A stretch of DNA of 9,180 nt from the NCBI GenBank assembly GCA_945983195.1, contig CAMFSS010000066.1, forward strand, positions 1 to 9,180. Reading direction: 5' to 3'. The position numbers were made by a program, and so were the translations under genes. Within the stretch, counting starts at the first letter, position 1, and each line of letters opens with the position of its first letter. The notes under the pieces are model-generated. The model was not told the DNA's origin and made no database searches. It worked only from the letters and a program-made list of their open reading frames with translations. Below, in pieces: positions 1-5,879 of this stretch. The DNA comes from an uncultured Prevotellaceae bacterium (GTDB taxonomy: Bacteria; Bacteroidota; Bacteroidia; Bacteroidales; Muribaculaceae).

Positions 1-393
1 ATTGCACCACTCGCATTCATGCGCGGCCGCACGCTCAATGAGGCTGTGATAGTGCTCGACGAGGCACAAAACACCACAACGCACCAAATCAAGATGTTCC
101 TCACACGCCTCGGAATGGGCTCGAAGATGATTATCACCGGCGACATCACCCAAATCGACCTTCCCCGCACCACACAGTCTGGACTCGTGCAGGCTTTGGG
201 TATACTGCGTGGAGTGCCGGGCATAGGGCGTGTGGAATTTGACAAGAAGGACATTGTGCGCCACAAGCTGGTGCAGCGCATTGTGGAGGCGTATGAGCGA
301 CACGACGAAGCCGCACGTGCCGAGGCTGCTGCCGCACGTGCAGCACGAAATGCCACAACTGAGCCTTCGGAACACAATCCGGAGCAACAATAG
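1..393 (+). CDS. phoH: PhoH family ATPase, C-terminal part (gene starts before the window)
   Basis: The frame is open from base 1 (reads IAPLAFMRGRTLNEA), so the Met at base 19 is internal and the N-terminal half, with the Walker A motif, lies off the window. What is visible is the second half of a PhoH-like P-loop ATPase: a Walker B type stretch VIVLDEAQN followed by TTTHQIKMFLTRLG, then SKMIITGDITQIDLP and SGLVQAL, which are signature motifs of this family. PhoH-like proteins are cytoplasmic ATPases thought to act in RNA metabolism; the exact role is not settled. The tail after about residue 100 of the visible part is Ala/Arg-rich and then Gln/Asn-rich, with no fold evident. The CDS stops at TAG 391-393; because TAG seems to be sense elsewhere in this window, the protein may instead run nine more codons to TAA 418-420, adding NNRNLQNN. 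purC follows closely on the same strand, suggesting cotranscription. Confidence 0.9.
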   Translation: MAPLAFMRGRTLNEAVIVLDEAQNTTTHQIKMFLTRLGMGSKMIITGDITQIDLPRTTQSGLVQALGILRGVPGIGRVEFDKKDIVRHKLVQRIVEAYERHDEAARAEAAAARAARNATTEPSEHNPEQQ

Positions 394-439
394 AATAACC
401 GAAATTTACAAAATAACTAAACTGATATTCTTATCGACT

Positions 440-1390
440 ATGGCTACATTAGTTAGAACCGACTACAATTTTGAGGGACAAAAAAGTGTGTATCACGGCA
501 AAGTGCGCGACGTATACGACATCAACGACGACATTCTCGTGATGATTGCAACCGACCGCATCTCGGCATTCGATGTGATTCTCCCCAAGGGTATTCCTTC
601 GAAGGGTCAAGTGCTCAACCAGATTGCGGCATCTTTCCTCGACGCTACTGCCGACATCGTCCCCAACTGGAAGCTCGCCACTCCCGACCCTATGGTTACC
701 GTAGGACTGAAGTGCGAAGGTTTCCGCGTGGAAATGATTATCCGCGGCTACCTCACCGGAAGTGCATGGCGTGAGTATCAGGCAGGCTGCCGCGAGCTTT
801 GCGGAGTGCGTCTGCCCGACGGAATGCGCGAGAACGAGCGTTTCCCAGAGCCTATCATCACCCCTACCACCAAGGCCGATGCCGGACACGACGAGAATAT
901 CTCGCGCGAGGAAATAATCGCACAGGGAATTGTGAGCAAGGAGGACTATGAGACTATGGAACGCTACACCCGTGCCCTATTCGCACGCGGCACCGAAATC
1001 GCCGCCTCAAAGGGGCTGATTCTGGTCGACACCAAGTATGAATTCGGCAAGCGCGACGGCAAGGTGATTCTCATCGACGAAATCCACACCCCCGACTCAT
1101 CACGCTACTTCTATGCCGAAGGCTACGAGGAGCGATTCGAGAAAGGCGAGCCGCAGCGTCAGCTCTCCAAGGAATTTGTGCGCCAGTGGCTCATCGACCA
1201 CAACTTCATGGGCAAGGCTGGCGAGTAGGTTCCTGAAATGACCGAAGAATACTGCCAATCGGTTTCGCAGCGCTACATTGAGCTGTATGAGCACATCACA
1301 GGCGAGAAATTCGTGCCTGCCGCAAGCGACGACATTGCAGCACGCATCGAGAAGAATGTTGCCGACTATCTGGCTACCCTCAACAAATAA
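440..1390 (+). CDS. purC: SAICAR synthase PurC, with one in-frame TAG codon
   Basis: Phosphoribosylaminoimidazole-succinocarboxamide synthase joins aspartate to CAIR with ATP, in cytoplasmic de novo purine synthesis. The start ATG at 440 gives MATLVRTDYNFEGQKSVYHGK, with the usual N-terminal GKVRDVY and ATDRISAFD motifs (residues 20-46). Two family signatures are present: LPDGMRENERFPEPIITPTT near residues 125-144 and LVDTKYEFG near 195-203, then DEIHTPDSSRYF. The frame meets TAG at 1226-1228 (codon 263) directly after FMGKAGE, but continues without any shift as VPEMTEEYCQSV, then RYIELYEHITGEKF and IEKNVADYL, to TAA 1388-1390. This is the normal PurC C-terminus, and the full product is 316 residues, close to what I recall for Bacteroides PurC (about 314). 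Stopping at the TAG would remove some 54 residues. I therefore annotate the read-through product; the residue inserted is probably Gln. An upstream extension of the same frame to 230 overlaps phoH and is not PurC. Confidence 0.93.
1226..1228 (+). other. In-frame TAG codon inside purC, probably decoded as an amino acid
   Basis: TAG sits between ...GKAGE and VPEMTEEYC... in the conserved C-terminal region of PurC, with the reading frame unchanged on both sides for the whole gene. Gln is the simplest reading (CAG to TAG), and the position is one where Gln or Lys seems acceptable in relatives as I recall them. See the recoding finding. Confidence 0.85.
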
Positions 1391-1406
1391 CAAGCATCGA
1401 AAACAA

Positions 1407-1439
1407 GCTGCCATAGCTGCCCTTAGCGGCTATGGCAGC
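1407..1439. repeat. Perfect 11-bp inverted repeat between purC and ubiE
   Basis: GCTGCCATAGC (1407-1417) pairs exactly with GCTATGGCAGC (1429-1439) around an 11-base loop. It starts 16 bases after the second purC stop (TAA 1388-1390) and ends 18 bases before the ubiE start. It lacks a following T run (the next bases are CATTAAAC), so it is not a standard intrinsic terminator on the + strand. It could be an attenuating or transcript-stabilising hairpin between the two genes, or a weak terminator; which one cannot be told from sequence. Confidence 0.7.
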
Positions 1440-1457
1440 CATTAAACTACACTGCAA

Positions 1458-2198
1458 GTGAACTACAAAGCCGAATCAATAAAGCCCTACAACGACACCG
1501 ACAGCAAGACGGGGCAGGTGCGACAGATGTTTGACTCCATAGCTCCTGCCTACGACTTCATGAACCGTGCCATGACGCTCGGCATCGACCGGCTATGGCG
1601 GCGCAAGGCCGTGCGTATGCTCGGCAAGTCGCAGCCGCAGCACATTCTCGATGTAGCCACCGGCACAGGCGACCTCGCCATGCTGCTGCACCGCATGCTC
1701 AAGCCCTCACAGGGCATTGTGGGCATCGACCTCTCCGAGGGGATGCTGAGTGTGGCAAAACGCAAAGTGGCTGAAGCCGGATTCGCCGCTGACATCAGCT
1801 TCGAGCCGGGCGACTGCCTCAATCTGCGCTTTGCCGACGGCTCATTCGATGCCGTCACTGTGGCCTACGGTGTACGCAACTTTGAGCATCTCGACCGCGG
1901 CTACGCCGAAATGCACCGCGTGCTTGCAGAGGGAGGCGTGCTATGCGTGGTTGAGCTGTCGACACCCACCGGGTGGCTCACACGCCGGCTTTACGACCTC
2001 TACACGCTCCACATCATTCCCTTTGTAGGACGTCTTGTGTCGCACGACGTGCGTGCCTACCGCTACCTTCCCGAGAGCATTGCGGCAGTGCCGCAAGGCG
2101 AGGCTATGCTCGACATAATGCGTGCGGCAGGCTTCAACGAGTGCAGCTACCACCCCCTCACATTCGGCACCTGCACCATCTATCTTGCCACCAAGTAA
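1458..2198 (+). CDS. ubiE: Demethylmenaquinone methyltransferase (UbiE/MenG)
   Basis: SAM-dependent C-methyltransferase that makes menaquinone from demethylmenaquinone, the last step of the respiratory quinone pathway; Bacteroidota use menaquinone, so menG would be the more apt name. The protein is 246 residues, typical of the family. Visible motifs: VRQMFDSIAPAYDFMN at 21-36 (UbiE signature 1), the SAM-binding glycine motif ILDVATGTGDLA at 63-74, VGIDLSEGML at 88-97, and VAYGVRNFEHLDRGYAEMHR at 135-154, followed by LAEGGVLCVVELSTP. I use the GTG at 1458 as start because an in-frame TAA at 1443-1445 closes the frame and the only codons between are ACT, ACA, CTG and CAA; the protein then begins (M)NYKAESIKPYN, as expected for Bacteroidales homologues. 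It ends in TAA and has no in-frame TAG. The gap to purC is 67 bases and holds the hairpin. Confidence 0.93.
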   Translation: MNYKAESIKPYNDTDSKTGQVRQMFDSIAPAYDFMNRAMTLGIDRLWRRKAVRMLGKSQPQHILDVATGTGDLAMLLHRMLKPSQGIVGIDLSEGMLSVAKRKVAEAGFAADISFEPGDCLNLRFADGSFDAVTVAYGVRNFEHLDRGYAEMHRVLAEGGVLCVVELSTPTGWLTRRLYDLYTLHIIPFVGRLVSHDVRAYRYLPESIAAVPQGEAMLDIMRAAGFNECSYHPLTFGTCTIYLATK

Positions 2199-2213
2199 AA
2201 AACATTCGTTTTA

Positions 2214-2245
2214 TTTGTTTTTGCGGCTGCCTTGTTGTAAATTTG
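2214..2245 (+). promoter_or_regulatory. Bacteroidetes-type promoter upstream of pfkA
   Basis: The 98-base AT-rich gap before pfkA contains TAAATTTG at 2238-2245, a full match to the Bacteroidetes -7 box TAnnTTTG, and a TTTG at 2214-2217 placed 20 bases upstream, the spacing known for the -33 box. Transcription would begin near 2250, giving a leader of roughly 45 bases. This is the clearest + strand promoter in the window and would drive pfkA and probably the DUF2027-Smr gene. No riboswitch-like structure is apparent in the leader. Confidence 0.7.
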
Positions 2246-2296
2246 CAATACTGAAAATTAATATTTTACACACTCAATAAAAAACTTTTTGTTATT

Positions 2297-3277
2297 ATGG
2301 CAGGAATTAATTGTATTGGTATCCTCACGTCGGGAGGTGATGCTCCCGGTATGAACGCTGCTATCCGTGCAGTCACTCGCTCGGCGATTTTCGGCGGATT
2401 CAAGGTTAAGGGTATCTATCGCGGTTACCGCGGACTCATCACCGGCGAAATTCAAGAATTTAAGACCCAAAACGTGTCGAATATCATTCAAGCGGGCGGA
2501 ACAATTCTGAAAACTGCACGCTGCAAGGAGTTTCAGACTCCCGAAGGCCGTCAGTTAGCCTACGAGACACTTAAAAAAGAGGAAATCGATGCCCTCGTGG
2601 TAATTGGCGGTGACGGTTCTCTCACCGGTGCCCGCATATTTGCCACCGAGTTCAACTTCCCCATTGTCGGTCTGCCGGGCACTATCGACAACGACCTCTA
2701 TGGCACTGACAAAACCATTGGCTACGACACCGATATCAACACCATCATGGAGTGCGTGGATAAAATACGCGACACTGCCACCTCACACGAGCGTCTATTC
2801 TTCATCGAGGTGATGGGTCGCGATGCAGGTTTCCTTGCTCTCAACGGCGCAATCGCCACAGGAGCCGAGGCTGCCATCATTCCTGAGATTTCTACCGAGG
2901 TCGACCAGCTTGCCGAGCTTATTCAAAGCGGCTTCCGCAAGAGCAAGAACTCTTCGATTGTGCTTGTTGCCGAAAGCCCAATCACCGGCGGTGCAATGGC
3001 ACTTGCCGAGCGCGTGAAGAATGAGTATCCGCAGTACGACGTGCGCGTGACCATTCTCGGTCACTTGCAGCGCGGTGGTTCGCCCACAGCAGTCGACCGC
3101 ATTCTCGCATCACGCATGGGTGCCGCTGCTGTCGACGCACTGCTCGAAGACCAGCGCAATGTGATGATTGGTATCCGCAACGACGAAATCGTCTACGTGC
3201 CATTCTCAAAGGCCATCAAGAACGACAAGCCAATCAACCGCGAGCTGCTCAACACGCTCCGCCGCCTGTCTATTTAA
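2297..3277 (+). CDS. pfkA: ATP-dependent 6-phosphofructokinase PfkA
   Basis: Phosphorylates fructose 6-phosphate to fructose 1,6-bisphosphate, the committed step of glycolysis, in the cytoplasm. It is 326 residues, close to the usual 320 of bacterial group A enzymes. Key motifs: GILTSGGDAPGMNAAIR (8-24) for nucleotide binding, GGTILKTARC with Arg75 matching the E. coli Arg72 position, VIGGDGSLTGA (102-112), GTIDNDLYGTD (128-138) with Asp131 as the catalytic base, EVMGRDAGFLA, and ILGHLQRGGSPTAVDR near the C-terminus. Gly107 after the GGD motif predicts ATP use; pyrophosphate-dependent relatives have Asp there. The ATG at 2297 fits the conserved N-terminus. It has its own promoter upstream. 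The end is TAA; no in-frame TAG. Confidence 0.96.
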   Translation: MAGINCIGILTSGGDAPGMNAAIRAVTRSAIFGGFKVKGIYRGYRGLITGEIQEFKTQNVSNIIQAGGTILKTARCKEFQTPEGRQLAYETLKKEEIDALVVIGGDGSLTGARIFATEFNFPIVGLPGTIDNDLYGTDKTIGYDTDINTIMECVDKIRDTATSHERLFFIEVMGRDAGFLALNGAIATGAEAAIIPEISTEVDQLAELIQSGFRKSKNSSIVLVAESPITGGAMALAERVKNEYPQYDVRVTILGHLQRGGSPTAVDRILASRMGAAAVDALLEDQRNVMIGIRNDEIVYVPFSKAIKNDKPINRELLNTLRRLSI

Positions 3278-3314
3278 TCCCGTAGAATCCTAAAAAAAGA
3301 CAACCCAGCTTATA

Positions 3315-4376
3315 ATGGCTAAAGTCAATGATATTGTCCGCTTCCTGAATGCTACGGGGGGCGGACGTATTGCGAGAATAGAGGGCAATATTGCTTATGT
3401 GGAAGATTCCGACGGCTTCGAGCAGCCTGTGCTGCTGCGCGAATGTGTGGTGGTCGACGCTTCGAAGCCCAAGGCTACCGCCTACGACCGCCCTGTCATT
3501 CCTGCCCCGAGCAAGGAGGAGAAGCCGAAACCCCAGCCGGCTCCGGCTCCGGTGGTGGAAACCGAGGAGGGCGATGTGCTCAATGTGGTGCTCGCCTACG
3601 AGCCCCGCGAGCTGAAGCACCTCAACACCACCTCCTACGATGCCTATCTTGTGAACGACAGCAACTACTATCTCTACGTTGCCTACATGACTCGCGGCGA
3701 CAACGATTCGGGACTGTGGCACACACGTTTCCACGGCATTGTGGAGCCGAATATGCAGGTGCAGCTCGAAGAATTCGGACACTCCGACCTCCCCGACATG
3801 TCGCGTGTGGCAGTGCAGTACGTAGCATTCAAGGAGGGAAAGGATTTCAAGCTGAAGAATCCGGCTCTTGTGGAGCACCGCCTCGACACCACAAAGTTCT
3901 ACAAGATTCACTGCTTCCACGATTGTGAATACTTCGACTCGCCGGTGCTTGCACTCGATGTGGTGCGCAACGACCGTCCTGCCAAGCCCATGGTAATCGA
4001 CAGCAGCGACCTTGAGCGCGCCATGCAACAGAAGCGTACCGCCGACCGCCCCAACCGCCGTCCTGTGGAAAAGCACACAAAGACAAAGGGCGAAATAATA
4101 GAGTGTGACTTGCACATCAACGAACTTGTCGACACCACCGCCGGAATGAGCAACAGCGACATGCTGCAACTTCAGCTCAACAAATTCCATGAAGTGATGC
4201 GCGAGAACTTGCGCCGCCCTGGAGCAAAAGTGGTGTTTATCCACGGCAAGGGCGAAGGAGTGCTGCGCAAGGCTCTGCTCGACGAGCTGCGCCGCAAATA
4301 TCCGCGCTGTGAGGCTCAGGATGCCAGCTTCCGCGAGTATGGCTTTGGTGCAACCCTCGTGAAGCTCCACCCATGA
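3315..4376 (+). CDS. DUF2027 domain protein with C-terminal Smr domain
   Basis: A 353-residue cytoplasmic protein (no signal peptide) of a type found in Bacteroidota. Residues 1-48 (MAKVNDIVRFLNATGGGRIA..., then VEDSDGFEQPVLLRECVVV) look like a small beta-barrel similar to the KOW-like N-terminus of MutS2/Smr proteins. Residues 60-82 are a Pro/Lys/Glu-rich linker. Residues about 85-220 match what I know as DUF2027 (LAYEPRELKHLNTTSYDAYLV, YYLYVAYMTR). After a basic linker (Arg/Lys-rich, 238-258), residues 260-353 form an Smr domain: ECDLHINEL (263-271) replaces the usual DLHG, then VVFIHGKGEGVLRKAL (306-321) and a final GFGATLVKL. Smr domains are nucleic-acid-binding or nicking modules, so a role in DNA or RNA handling is likely, but the physiological function is unknown. 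It lies 37 bases after pfkA, has no obvious promoter of its own, and ends in TGA just before a terminator. Confidence 0.88.
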   Translation: MAKVNDIVRFLNATGGGRIARIEGNIAYVEDSDGFEQPVLLRECVVVDASKPKATAYDRPVIPAPSKEEKPKPQPAPAPVVETEEGDVLNVVLAYEPRELKHLNTTSYDAYLVNDSNYYLYVAYMTRGDNDSGLWHTRFHGIVEPNMQVQLEEFGHSDLPDMSRVAVQYVAFKEGKDFKLKNPALVEHRLDTTKFYKIHCFHDCEYFDSPVLALDVVRNDRPAKPMVIDSSDLERAMQQKRTADRPNRRPVEKHTKTKGEIIECDLHINELVDTTAGMSNSDMLQLQLNKFHEVMRENLRRPGAKVVFIHGKGEGVLRKALLDELRRKYPRCEAQDASFREYGFGATLVKLHP

Positions 4377-4397
4377 CCCACCGGCCTGCAAGAACAG

Positions 4398-4436
4398 AAA
4401 AAGAGGATACTCTCAATTGAGCGTATCCTCTTTTTT
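4398..4436. terminator. Bidirectional intrinsic terminator
   Basis: GAGGATAC (4403-4410) pairs with GTATCCTC (4423-4430); inside, after one T/C mismatch, CTCAATTGAG adds three more pairs around an AATT loop. On the + strand the stem is followed by a T run (4431-4436), terminating the pfkA and DUF2027-Smr transcript 21 bases after its stop. On the - strand the A run at 4398-4402 becomes a T run, so the same hairpin ends the tRNA-Leu transcript. Confidence 0.88.
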
Positions 4437-4437
4437 G

Positions 4438-4520
4438 TGCCCGAGATCGGAGTCGAACCGATACGGATGTTACTCCACTGGTACCTGAAACCAGCGCGTC
4501 TGCCATTTCGCCACCCGGGC
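4438..4520 (-). tRNA. tRNA-Leu (anticodon CAG)
   Basis: Read on the - strand, this 83-base stretch folds as a class II tRNA. The acceptor arm is GCCCGGG with CTCGGGC (one G-U pair), followed by discriminator A. The D arm contains GCGAAATGGCAGACGC. The anticodon stem CTGGT/ACCAG holds the loop TTCAGGT, giving anticodon CAG (reads CUG, Leu). A long variable arm (GGA...TCC) and a T arm ATCGG-TTCGACT-CCGAT complete it. The 3' CCA is not encoded (ACAA follows), so CCA must be added by nucleotidyltransferase. The anticodon is not CTA, so this is not the tRNA that would read the in-frame TAG codons seen in this window. Confidence 0.95.
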
Positions 4521-4565
4521 AACAGAACTGATTGCGCACCGGGTTGCCCCGATGCTTTGCGAGTG

Positions 4566-4573
4566 CAAAGGTA
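4566..4573 (-). promoter_or_regulatory. Promoter -7 box for tRNA-Leu
   Basis: On the - strand this reads TACCTTTG, a full match to TAnnTTTG, in the context TTGCTACCTTTGCA that is frequent before Bacteroidales transcripts. A start near 4558 would leave a leader of about 40 bases to be removed by RNase P. A good -33 TTTG is not seen; only a weak TGTGG-like stretch lies at the right distance. The box lies in the 103-base gap between tRNA-Leu and the end of birA. Confidence 0.65.
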
Positions 4574-4623
4574 GCAATTTTTTTTAATTCCCACCACATT
4601 TAACCCGTTTTTTTGCCAAAATT

Positions 4624-5415
4624 TTATTTTTGCACCACAAAGGCAACCTCCTTGAAGGCATAGCCGGAGGTGGTGCCGTCGCGATTGACGAGAAGGAGAG
4701 TGCCATCGGGGAGCACATCGCCTATTTTTGCCTCAAAGCTCTCCCACCCTTCAGGATTTATGGTGATAGGGGCAAGAGTGGCAGCCGACGTGGGTTTTGG
4801 CTTGGCAAATGTGTGGTAGCTGTCATCGTAGCGGTAAAGTGCTTCAAGATAGCGGCGGTGCAAATCGGCATATCGCTCAGCAGTGTAGCCTGAGAAATCG
4901 GTATATCGCTCAATCAGTTCGCACACGCCATACAGAGCCTCATCGAGGTCAAGCTCCTTGCCCGTAACCTGGGCAAGCGACACCGGATTAGGTGCATTGC
5001 TGCGCCACTCTGTCTGGTTGATGTTAAGCCCCACACCGACGACGGTATTCTTTATGGCAGCACCTTGCAGAGTGTGCTCAATCAGCATACCGCATATTTT
5101 TCGGTCGCCATGATAGATGTCGTTGGGCCACTTCACCGTAACATCACCAATATGCTGCTTCAAGAAGTCGACCACTGCAAGCGACACCGCCATGGAGATG
5201 TAGAATTGCTCGTCGGGACGCACTGCAATGTCCTTCACAAGCATTGAGAACGTGAGATTCTTCCCCGGTTCAGCCTCCCATGAGTTGCCGCGCTGTCCGC
5301 GGCCTGCAGTCTGGTTGTGGGTGTAGATAACCGTACGCGAAGGGAGCATTGCAGCCATTCGGGAAAGATAGGTGTTGGTCGATGCCGTTTCGTGCAGAAG
5401 TATGTAGCGAGGCAT
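4624..5415 (-). CDS. birA: Biotin--[acetyl-CoA carboxylase] ligase (BirA, monofunctional)
   Basis: Activates biotin with ATP to biotinyl-AMP and attaches it to a lysine of biotin carboxyl carrier proteins, in the cytoplasm. Starting at ATG 5415, the protein MPRYILLHETASTNTYL... has 263 residues. The conserved parts are STNTYL near 12-17, TAGRGQRGNSWEAEPGKNL (37-55, biotin and AMP binding), VKWPNDIYHGDRKICGMLIE (94-113) with the catalytic-site Lys95, and VVGVGLNIN (125-133), followed by a small C-terminal SH3-like domain near 215-263. There is no N-terminal winged helix, so it is a group I ligase and not a repressor of biotin genes. An upstream extension of the same frame to 5574 overlaps tsaE and carries no family sequence, so I reject it. 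The start lies 7 bases after the tsaE stop, showing translational proximity within the sprE-porX-tsaE-birA operon. It ends in TAA and has no in-frame TAG. Confidence 0.94.
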   Translation of the reverse strand: MPRYILLHETASTNTYLSRMAAMLPSRTVIYTHNQTAGRGQRGNSWEAEPGKNLTFSMLVKDIAVRPDEQFYISMAVSLAVVDFLKQHIGDVTVKWPNDIYHGDRKICGMLIEHTLQGAAIKNTVVGVGLNINQTEWRSNAPNPVSLAQVTGKELDLDEALYGVCELIERYTDFSGYTAERYADLHRRYLEALYRYDDSYHTFAKPKPTSAATLAPITINPEGWESFEAKIGDVLPDGTLLLVNRDGTTSGYAFKEVAFVVQK

Positions 5416-5422
5416 GTGCGGC

Positions 5423-5863
5423 TCAAATTTCAGGGAACGACATTGTGAGCGTACGCTTGCCCTCGGCATCTTCAACGATATCCACACGCACGGTGTCGTC
5501 GGGGAGCAGGTCGAGAATGCGCTCAGGCCACTCGATGAGGCACACGGCACCCGACTCAAAATAGTCCTCCACACCTATGTCTTCTGCTTCAGCCTCATTT
5601 TGCAGGCGGTAGCAGTCGAAGTGATAGATGAGTTCGGCAGTGGTGTCGCTGCGATACTCGTTGATTATTGAGAACGAAGGCGAATTTGTCACATCGTCCT
5701 CCACGCCGAGTGCACGGCAAAGGGCATTTATGAAAGTGGTCTTTCCGGCACCCATTTCGCCATAGAAGGCAAACACTGTGAAGTCGTCCATTGCCTCAAC
5801 AAACTGCTATGCAGCCTCGGGCAGTGCTTCAAGCGAAGCTATTTCAATAGTTTTCTTTTCCAT
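5423..5863 (-). CDS. tsaE: tRNA threonylcarbamoyladenosine synthesis ATPase TsaE, with one in-frame TAG codon
   Basis: TsaE is the ATPase partner of TsaB and TsaD in making t6A37 of ANN-decoding tRNAs. From ATG 5863 the frame reads MEKKTIEIASLEALPEAA, then TAG (5809-5807, codon 19), then QFVEAMDDFTVFAFYG, with no shift. This is the expected TsaE N-terminus: a first beta strand, a short helix, then the strand before Walker A. The P-loop GEMGAGKTT is at 35-43; NSPSFSIINEY, LIYHFDCYRL and the Glu-rich segment leading to LIEWPERI follow, as in the family. Total length is 146 residues, a normal size. A conventional caller would start at the internal ATG (5791, Met25), producing a protein that lacks the first strand and helix; I think that is wrong. 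It begins 16 bases after the porX TAG (or overlaps porX by 20 bases if that TAG is read through) and ends in TGA, 7 bases before birA. Confidence 0.9.
5807..5809 (-). other. In-frame TAG codon near the start of tsaE, probably decoded as an amino acid
   Basis: The - strand codon at 5809-5807 is TAG, flanked by GCT GCA before and CAG TTT after. The peptide on both sides matches the TsaE N-terminal strand and helix, in a place where relatives have a polar helix residue. Gln is the simplest decoding. Confidence 0.82.
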
Positions 5864-5879
5864 ATCTGTGATAAAACAT

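Noticed and set aside
230..439. N-terminal extension of the PurC frame
   Set aside because: It overlaps phoH in another frame and carries no PurC sequence; the ATG at 440 matches the family start.
1226..1228. Interpretation of purC as a pseudogene
   Set aside because: There is no other defect in the gene, the part after TAG is well conserved, and two other core genes in the same window show the same single type of interruption.
3270..4391. 373-codon open frame on the - strand opposite the DUF2027-Smr gene
   Set aside because: It is a frame shadow: it covers a well-supported gene almost end to end, has no recognisable domain, and its His/Val/Leu-rich content is what the complement of a GC-biased gene gives.
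4438..4520. Possible amber suppressor tRNA explaining the in-frame TAGs
   Set aside because: The anticodon loop TTCAGGT gives CAG, an ordinary Leu anticodon, not CTA.
4517..4549. Inverted repeat GGGCAAC (4517-4523) and GTTGCCC (4543-4549) joining the tRNA 5' end to its leader
   Set aside because: Seven pairs only; the leader is expected to be removed by RNase P and the tRNA fold itself is stronger. Kept only as a curiosity.
5416..5574. N-terminal extension of BirA that might have been a DNA-binding domain
   Set aside because: It lies inside tsaE in another frame, and shows no winged-helix pattern.
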